From: Cydia pomonella
Lineage: Eukaryota; Arthropoda; Insecta; Lepidoptera; Tortricidae
DNA length: 64,000 nucleotides
Direction of reading: 5' to 3'
NCBI RefSeq assembly: GCF_033807575.1
Contig: NC_084710.1
Location: 18,084,357-18,148,356 of the forward strand
The stretch's first letter is position 1; each line of letters opens with the position of its first letter. The notes beneath the pieces are model-generated. The model made no database searches and was not told where the DNA came from. It was given only the letters and a program-made list of their open reading frames with translations. This document shows, piece after piece, positions 58,801 through 64,000 of this stretch. The translations under genes and the position numbers were made by a program.

Positions 58801-61800
58801 GTTACGCTTAGGAAAAAAATCATAGCTTTTTTTACTTTACAGGAAATAACTGAGATCCCTGATGACTTCCTCAACCAATCATCAGTCCTCAAACACCTGG
58901 CCAAAGAGGTGGCCGGCACACCGAGCGCGGAGCGCGGGCCCACCGAACGGAAATCAAAGGGCAAACCCAACAAGCTTAGCAAGGAGAAGCTTAGCTTGAG
59001 TCGGTCGCAGCCGGACCTCACTGGGTAAGTTCTCAACCAATTCGCCAAAGGGGGGGGGGGGGGGGGGGCACGCCGAGCATGGAGCGCGGGCCCACCGAAC
59101 GGAAATCGAAGGGCAAACCCAAGCTTAGCAAGCGGAGCGGTTGGGTTTCCAGTTTACGACTTATCTTTTCTACAAATTCAGTTTTCAATGCTTGATATTT
59201 AAATAATCAGCAAAAAATACTAACCTAACCTAAAAACTAACTGCACAGCAAAACAGCATTGGCAGTGCCAATCAGAATTTTTTGAGGGACGTATTTTTTT
59301 GAGATGTGATTAAACATATCTCGTTTTCTATACCTCAGTCTCCGGTCCTGGACTCTGGACTTATGGATAACTGATCCTCTTCCCCAGTGTGGGCACTACA
59401 GCGGGCGTGCGCGCCGTGCCCGGCGGCTCCGAGTCGTCGGGCTGGTGCAGCGGCGGCGAGGGCTCCGTGGAGGAGCCGGACGACGCCTTCGGTGCCGTGC
59501 TGGACGCTCTCGCCGCCGAGAACCAGCAGCTGAAGAGGCAGCTCGGGGACGCGCTCGAGCGCGTCTCCAAGACCAACAAGGTTAGTACAACTCCGCAGGT
59601 ATTCGGTAGTGACCAGTTTCGGCAGGGGCCCACGAATACAAATCCCGGTAAGGCCATTTGTTTGTGCATCTGACTGTACTTAACCCTTTGAACGGTTTGA
59701 TGCAAACGACCTTAGGGGCGCTCGTGAGCTAACGTAGCTTATATACGGACACAAAAATCCGCCTATAGAAGCCTAATGTTGGTCATTTTGTGCGCTACGC
59801 AAGTGACCAAACTTTGAGAAAGGGGTGAGGGGCGGGAGGGGTGCTAAAGGGGTTGTGATTGCTCGTTCCAAGGATAACTTTGCACGGTTTGGGGTCAGAC
59901 CCGTTAGATGTTAAGATCAACAGATAGGTGCGAGTTTTACACAAATAAAGAGTGAATATTAAATCTTTCAATCTAACTGAGTTCCGTAACCAATAGTACA
60001 ACTAGTGGAAGTATCATTGCGGCTTTGTGCCAAATAAAGCCTAGCCGCATATTTTTCTTATGTCCAACTTACGCTTGAACAATAAAAGCGAGCCTCTCTC
60101 GGACGCTATGGGACTTCGGCCTTCCCAATTAAGATACTTACACCATTATTCTGTGTTTAAGCACTAAACTCCCTTGGTCGGCCTTCGGCTCCCTGGCTTG
60201 ATGAATGTTTGTTTGTCAGTTGGAAGAGGAAGTGGAGAAGGTCCGGTGCGCGCACGAGGAGCTGGTGGGGTCGTGCGCGCGGCGCGAGCAGCTGGAGCGC
60301 GCGGCGCGCACGCGGCTGCAGGCCGACTGCCGCCGCCTGCACGACCTCAACCGCGCGCTCAAGCAGCAGGTAGCCTCATTTTATTGCTTTACAAGCTAAT
60401 TCGTATTTATTCAATCCATTTAAAGGGACTTTCATTATATGAGTGACACCGACACCTGTCTCGGTATACAGGTAGAGCCACCATTTAATTGGTTAATGTG
60501 ATACACACGTGGTTTTTTTGCATTCATTCCGATTCGTGCCAACTTTCGTATAAGTTTTGATTTCCTATTCAGGCCACAGGACGGTAGCCGTCCAACACGC
60601 ACCGTCCCTATTGTTGATTACAGTCTGGCAAACGAGTTTTGGCAGTAACAATATAAAAAAAAACTCCTCATGCCTCTTTTTGGGGTTATAATAAGGGCAT
60701 AAGATAAAGACAGTATGATTTCTCTCTGCCTGTTTTCATTGACACGCGATTCTTACCAAACTATAACTGGAACGACTGATAACTGATATTTGTGTTAGCC
60801 TCAGCAAAAACGCTTTCGTATTCGGCTATTCTCCTCCGGTGGCATTTCTCACCCGATTGTTTTCAAATTTGGTGAGCAGGTACGATAATTAAATAGGTTT
60901 TTTTTTCGACTAAGTTCTAGATTTTTCTTCAAAATAGCTGAGCTATGGGGCTTCGCGAGGTCTATAGCTCAGAGAGCCACTATTTGCTATATAAATCTTG
61001 AATAGCTGTAAATACGCTGTATATATGTGCAGGTGGAATTGCTGTCGGCGGGTGTGCGTGCCGACGGCGACAGCAACGCGGAGGCGCTGCGGAAGGAACT
61101 GCAAAATAGGGAGATGCTCATCGCACAGCTCATTGCACAGAGTAAGTATATTTTAGCTAGTGGCGTAGCTACTATACCAACAGAAGCCTGTGACGATTGT
61201 GGGTAATGGCAGTTACGACCACTCGGTCAAAACGGCCGTCTAAAACGGGCTTCCCGTTCCAGAAGCCCGTTTTAGGGCCCCCGTGGCGTTTTGCCCGCTT
61301 TGCCACCCTATTATGGCATTATGTTTTATGCCGATTGCTTCAAACTCTCAAAGACACAAAACGCGGATTAAGGGCCTATGCGCATTTGTCATCAGTAATT
61401 ACGAAGGCGCGTCGCGAGGGTGGTCGCAACTTAGTTGATCGATTTAATGTTTATATGGGCACAAACAATAATTCTTACAAATAATAATATTAAACCAATG
61501 AAGATGCCACTAACTACACACCTAACCGACAAGTTACAGCATGCGCCAGTGCGTATGCCTAAGGTTAGGCGAACAAAAGGAGCTAAAAGTGTTTGATGTT
61601 AATATTTCACTATTTAAATGAATATTTCTGTTTGTTTATAGACAAGGAGCTGGCTTGCAGTAAAGAAAGACAAGAAATAGAGATGGCAGCCCAACGAGCG
61701 ACCCTGCAAGAGCAGCGCACGCATATTGACATACTCGACACGGCGCTCACTAACGCGCAGGCCAACGTCGTGCGCCTCGAGGAGGAGGTATATTTGCTAT

Positions 61801-63233
61801 TTTCGTACCATATACTGATTCCTTGCCAATATTTAGTTAAATGCAAAATGTACTGACACAAGTAACTTTTATTATATTGTTTAGTGTCGTCACGCAAGCG
61901 GCTACGTGGAGCGCGTCATGGGCCTTCAGCGTGCGTTGGCGTCTCTTCAACAAGCCTCAGACCGCCGCGAACACACCGAGCGAAAACTCAGGGCGCAGCT
62001 CGAGAAAGAACTACAGACATTAAGGTTGGTCGCATTCGGCAGGGTCGCCATGTAAGGTGGAGTTACGTAACTTTAGTGTGTGTTGTGTCTTTAACAAGCT
62101 TCGGATTGATAATATACTGAGCCTAAACTCAGGGCGCAGCTCGAGAAAGAACTACAGACATTAAGGTTGGTCGCATTCGGCAGGGCCGTTATGTAAGGTG
62201 GAGTTATGTAACTTCAGAGTGTGTTGTCTCTTCAACAAACTACGGATTGGTAACACACTGAGCTGAAACTCGGGGCGCGGCTCGAGAAGGAACTACAGAC
62301 ATTGAGGTTGGTCTCATGTGACAGGGCCGTCATGTAAGGTGGAGTTACGTAACTCCAGCTTGTGTTGTCTCTTCGACAAACTACGGACTGGTAACACAAC
62401 GAGCGGAAACTCAGGGCGCGGCTCGAGAAGAAACTACAGACCTTGAGGCTGGTCTCATTCGACAGGGCCGCCATGTGAAACGTGTTATGTAACTGCAGCG
62501 GGCGTTGTCTTTTCAACAAGCTTCCGACCGCCGCGAACATACCGAGCGGAAATTCAGGGCAAGAAGGAACTACAGAGCTTGGTCTTATTGTTCTATCTCA
62601 GTTTCCATCTTGATCCAGATTGGCGAATGGGCTGCTAATGACTCTTTCGCGATTCATCCACACGATGTGCTGGGTGTACCTATGTGGAGAATACAGTCTA
62701 TCAGGTAAGACCGTCTACAAGCTCTTTCGTAGCTTCTAACTCTTGCCTTTGTACACATACTCCACTAACAGAAGGTCGGAAGAACAGAAGGAGCGAAGCT
62801 TTTTCTTTCTCACTTTGTCTGAGCGAAGTACGTATAAAAATACGAGAGTTGTTGTCCTATGACGGTCTTCCCAACCGAAATTTTGGGGTTCCTTAGGGTT
62901 TTTTCATTTACTAGTTACACACACACACACTAGCTATTAATAATGATTTATTTATTTACTAGTTTACAGTTAGCGAGCCTTTCGCAAATCTGAACGCACT
63001 TCTATATTTATTCTGTGTCTTTATGATTTAATATTTTTGTCCAGAAAACGGGAGTGCAACTGCGGCGAGCGCGGCGCGAGCACCGCGGGCGGCGAGGCGG
63101 AGCTGCGCCGGCAGCTGCGGGAGCGAGACGAGCGCCTGCTCGCGCTCGAGGGGGAGTGCGCCAAGTGGGAGCAGCGCTACCTCGAGGAGGCGGCCCTGCG
63201 GCAGGCGGCTGTGTCTGCTGCTTCCATACCCAA
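49817..63233 (+). CDS. Amot: Angiomotin, 5' and coiled-coil exons
   Basis: Eleven exons join in phase: 49817-49889, 53207-53382, 54941-55095, 58204-58408, 58843-59024, 59388-59580, 60220-60369, 61033-61141, 61642-61787, 61885-62024 and 63045-63233 (506 aa); the gene runs off the window. An N-terminal block has ARVEPQGQE, as in vertebrate AMOT. A low-complexity Asn/Ser region follows. The coiled-coil half has RREQLERAARTRLQADCRRL, LTNAQANVVRLEEE and KWEQRYLEEAALRQ, all diagnostic. Angiomotins link junctions and actin to Hippo signalling. I see no L/PPxY motif in these exons. The start of exon 4 (58204 or 58222) and the use of the first exon are less sure. Drosophila is reported to lack this gene while other arthropods keep it. 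Confidence 0.88.
49890..50205. other. Amot intron 1, left part
   Basis: Nothing recognised before the RTE insertion. Confidence 0.35.
50218..50876 (-). mobile_element. 5'-truncated RTE retrotransposon with target duplication
   Basis: A 660-bp minus-strand insertion flanked by a perfect 12-bp duplication TCGCCCAACCTT at 50206-50217 and 50877-50888. It ends in a TAA-repeat tail on the minus strand. It carries only the last 193 codons of the reverse transcriptase ORF. Confidence 0.9.
50282..50863 (-). pseudogene. RTE reverse transcriptase, C-terminal fragment
   Basis: 193 codons without a stop: YLGQIISF, TYGCETWSLTKKQRDKL, MERSMLGVKLQDR, KWRWAGH and a Trp-rich end are typical of the region after the RTE catalytic core. 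The catalytic domain itself and the endonuclease are missing, so it cannot act. Confidence 0.88.
51744..52650. mobile_element. Non-autonomous hAT-type transposon with CCGAATATTCGG palindromes
   Basis: About 907 bp. The ends are TAGAGATG on the left and, read inward from the right, TAGAAATG; both match the hAT element at 16018-16618. Flanks read GTTTTCAT and GTTTTCAA, a 7/8 match to an 8-bp duplication. Both ends carry the palindrome CCGAATATTCGG. No transposase frame. Lies in Amot intron 1. Confidence 0.78.
52793..52922. repeat. Perfect 51-bp inverted repeat
   Basis: Arms 52793-52843 and 52872-52922 are perfect reverse complements of each other, with a 28-bp spacer. It lies in Amot intron 1, so the pre-mRNA would contain a long perfect hairpin. 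Probably a young MITE; I could not identify a target duplication. Confidence 0.92.
54165..54525 (+). mobile_element. SINE/retroposon-like repeat
   Basis: Starts near AAAGGTTAGTTGGAAGAG with AGGGATAAGTTCGCCTTTG and ends with AAGTCCGCC, TGTGCAATAAAGTT and an (AAAT)n tail. Same ending as 7990-8068. It is a common lepidopteran retroposon type. In Amot intron 2. Confidence 0.6.
54764..54880. mobile_element. MITE with TTAACACATTCATTGCCAG ends
   Basis: Left end TTAACACATTCATTGCCAG, right end CTGGCAGTTATTGTGTTAG. Related to 8811-8969. It ends about 60 bp before Amot exon 3. Confidence 0.6.
55096..58203. other. Amot intron 3
   Basis: A 3.1-kb AT-rich intron. I found no further exon with confidence, though an unrecognised one carrying a PPxY-type motif cannot be excluded. 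Confidence 0.35.
59051..59069. repeat. Poly-G run
   Basis: About 19 consecutive G directly before the duplicated exon fragment. Confidence 0.9.
59070..59135 (+). other. Duplicated piece of Amot exon 5
   Basis: Repeats the exon 5 stretch CCGAGC, GGAGCGCGGGCCCACCGAAC, GGAAATC and GGGCAAACCCAA (58917-58972) with few changes. It lies in the following intron, behind a poly-G run, and has no splice sites of its own that I can see. Confidence 0.8.
60438..60515 (-). repeat. Dispersed repeat, copy 2
   Basis: Contains GAGTGACACC, GCCACCATT and ATTGGTTAATGTGATACACA, the reverse complement of the repeat at 788-842. Confidence 0.55.
60521..61032. other. Amot intron 7
   Basis: Nothing recognised beyond the repeat at its left end. 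Confidence 0.35.
61142..61641. other. Amot intron 8
   Basis: Contains a short inverted pair, AAACGGGCTTCCCG and AGAAGCCCGTTT, at about 61241-61274. No exon found. Confidence 0.4.
62025..62590 (+). repeat. Tandem array of partial Amot exon 10 copies, 141-bp unit
   Basis: The 3' half of exon 10 plus its donor and about 50 bp of intron is repeated. The marker CGAGAA(A/G) falls at 62001 (real exon), 62142, 62283 and 62424, an exact 141-bp period; a fifth unit near 62510-62580 has a deletion. Copies keep an AG before the exon-like part and a GTTGGTC-type donor, but at least the first copy has an in-frame stop, so they look like decaying pseudo-exons. Confidence 0.88.
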
Positions 63234-63259
63234 GTAATACTTTTATCTAAAACTACTAA

Positions 63260-64000
63260 GTGTAAGGCCTGAGTGGACGCTCGTGGCGGGGCGTGTAGCG
63301 GGGCGGGCGAGCGTGAGATATAGCGTTCACGGACTGGCCTCAGTGCACGCTCACCGCTCGTGGGAATCGGACGCATCCACGATGACGTCGATGTCAGACG
63401 ACTATCTCAATTTCTTTTTAGAAGAGAATTTATGGCTTAAAATGCGTTGGTTTTCTACAAAAAAAGGTCCCAGTGTCGTAGTGATGATATTCATTACGAA
63501 TCTCGCCTTTCCACGGAAAACGAATTTCCACCAAATCACCCAACCAGGAGAAATAACAGTTCTTCCCTAGAATCAAGACGTGTGCGTGATCAGTTTTCAG
63601 ACTATTTTTGGAGTAACAAAATTGATTTCTAAAAAATAATTGTAATTTGTAATGTATCATAAATATAGCTAATGAAATAAAATTGAAAATAAATTATTTT
63701 ACTTACCTTCCATATCCAGTTTTGTTGCTAATTCTTTCCATATTTTGTTTTTATAGATTCTATTTTTGTATAAGGTATGAGAAGAAAGCCAAAGTGCTGG
63801 TTTATTTTGAATTTCAATAATTATTTGTTCGCACGACATGATTGCACGCTCTTATCACCGCTGCAAATCTCAAACAGGTTTGAACCTGTCCGCGACGCCC
63901 CGCTCGCCGCTGCATAGCCCGCAAACTTGCCCGCTTGACATTCACCATATGCAGCGTCGACTCGGGACACTAGTACGAGTGTCCTTTGTTTGACATGCAC
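63260..64000. mobile_element. Harbinger-like element remnant
   Basis: GC-rich DNA on both sides (TGGCGGGGCGTG and GGGGCGGGCGAGCG on the left; GACGCCCCGCTCGCC on the right, inverted) encloses AT-rich DNA with a MADF-type exon on the minus strand and, on the plus strand, an end reading VRDQFSDYFW. A transposase paired with a MADF/Myb-like gene is the Harbinger layout. The right end is beyond the window. Confidence 0.45.
63707..63839 (-). pseudogene. MADF-domain exon of a Harbinger-like element
   Basis: From ATG 63839: MSCEQIIIEIQNKPALW, then YKNRIYKNKIWKELATKL, a typical first half of a MADF (Myb-related) DNA-binding domain, ending at a GTAAGT donor. I cannot find a fitting second exon downstream, so it may be a remnant. 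Confidence 0.6.

Noticed and set aside
59361..59705. 114-codon minus-strand frame, Ser/Pro-rich
   Set aside because: Shadow of the GC-rich Amot exon 6 on the other strand.
63237..63570. Stop right after Amot exon 11 as the true end of the protein
   Set aside because: The in-frame TAA overlaps a GTAATA donor, the conserved domain continues beyond this point in other angiomotins, and the DNA after it is a transposon remnant. The donor is weak, so some doubt remains.

Overview
The window looks like nuclear DNA from a lepidopteran insect (moth or butterfly). It is AT-rich, with short exons, GT/AG introns, several non-LTR retrotransposon clades, and many dispersed repeat types familiar from moth and butterfly genomes. 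I reconstructed six host genes exon by exon from matching splice sites and codon phase. About half of the remaining DNA is mobile elements. There are no bacterial operons, CRISPR arrays or tRNA genes that I can see.

Layout. (1) 437-9741, minus: 5' half of a trithorax-related / KMT2C-type chromatin gene (Lpt-like; AT-hook plus extended PHD finger), running off the left edge. A CR1/Jockey-type retrotransposon (about 1.4-6.5 kb) sits in one intron. (2) 10698-12018, plus: complete four-exon ER peroxiredoxin (Prx4), head-to-head with gene 1. (3) 15453-17808, plus, and (4) 22640-24685, minus: two single-domain rhodanese genes with the same intron positions and phases, tail-to-tail. About 4.2 kb of nested DNA transposon, including two inverted copies of an element carrying 5S-rRNA-like sequence, separates them. 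(5) 24910-30443: a full-length I-group non-LTR retrotransposon with intact gag-like and EN-RT-RNase H frames, a poly(A) tail and a 12-bp target-site duplication, about 225 bp upstream of the second rhodanese start codon. (6) 32003-47694, minus: a nine-exon acyl-CoA synthetase of the 4-coumarate-CoA ligase / luciferase-like family (535 aa). Its last intron holds a CR1-type retrotransposon that is itself interrupted by another, oppositely oriented CR1-type copy. (7) 49817-63233, plus: an angiomotin (Amot) homologue running off the right edge, head-to-head with gene 6.

Between them the host genes cover chromatin regulation, ER thiol peroxidation, sulfur transfer (probably mitochondrial), acyl-adenylate chemistry and junction/Hippo signalling. 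There is no sign that they form one pathway. The window's main interest lies in element architecture and exon evolution: partial exon-plus-donor duplications in introns of two genes (one set phase-compatible with splicing), a 5S-like control region embedded in a transposon, two hAT-type elements whose subterminal palindromes differ by a compensatory pair of bases, a hairpin array in a retrotransposon 3' UTR, and a perfect 51-bp intronic inverted repeat.
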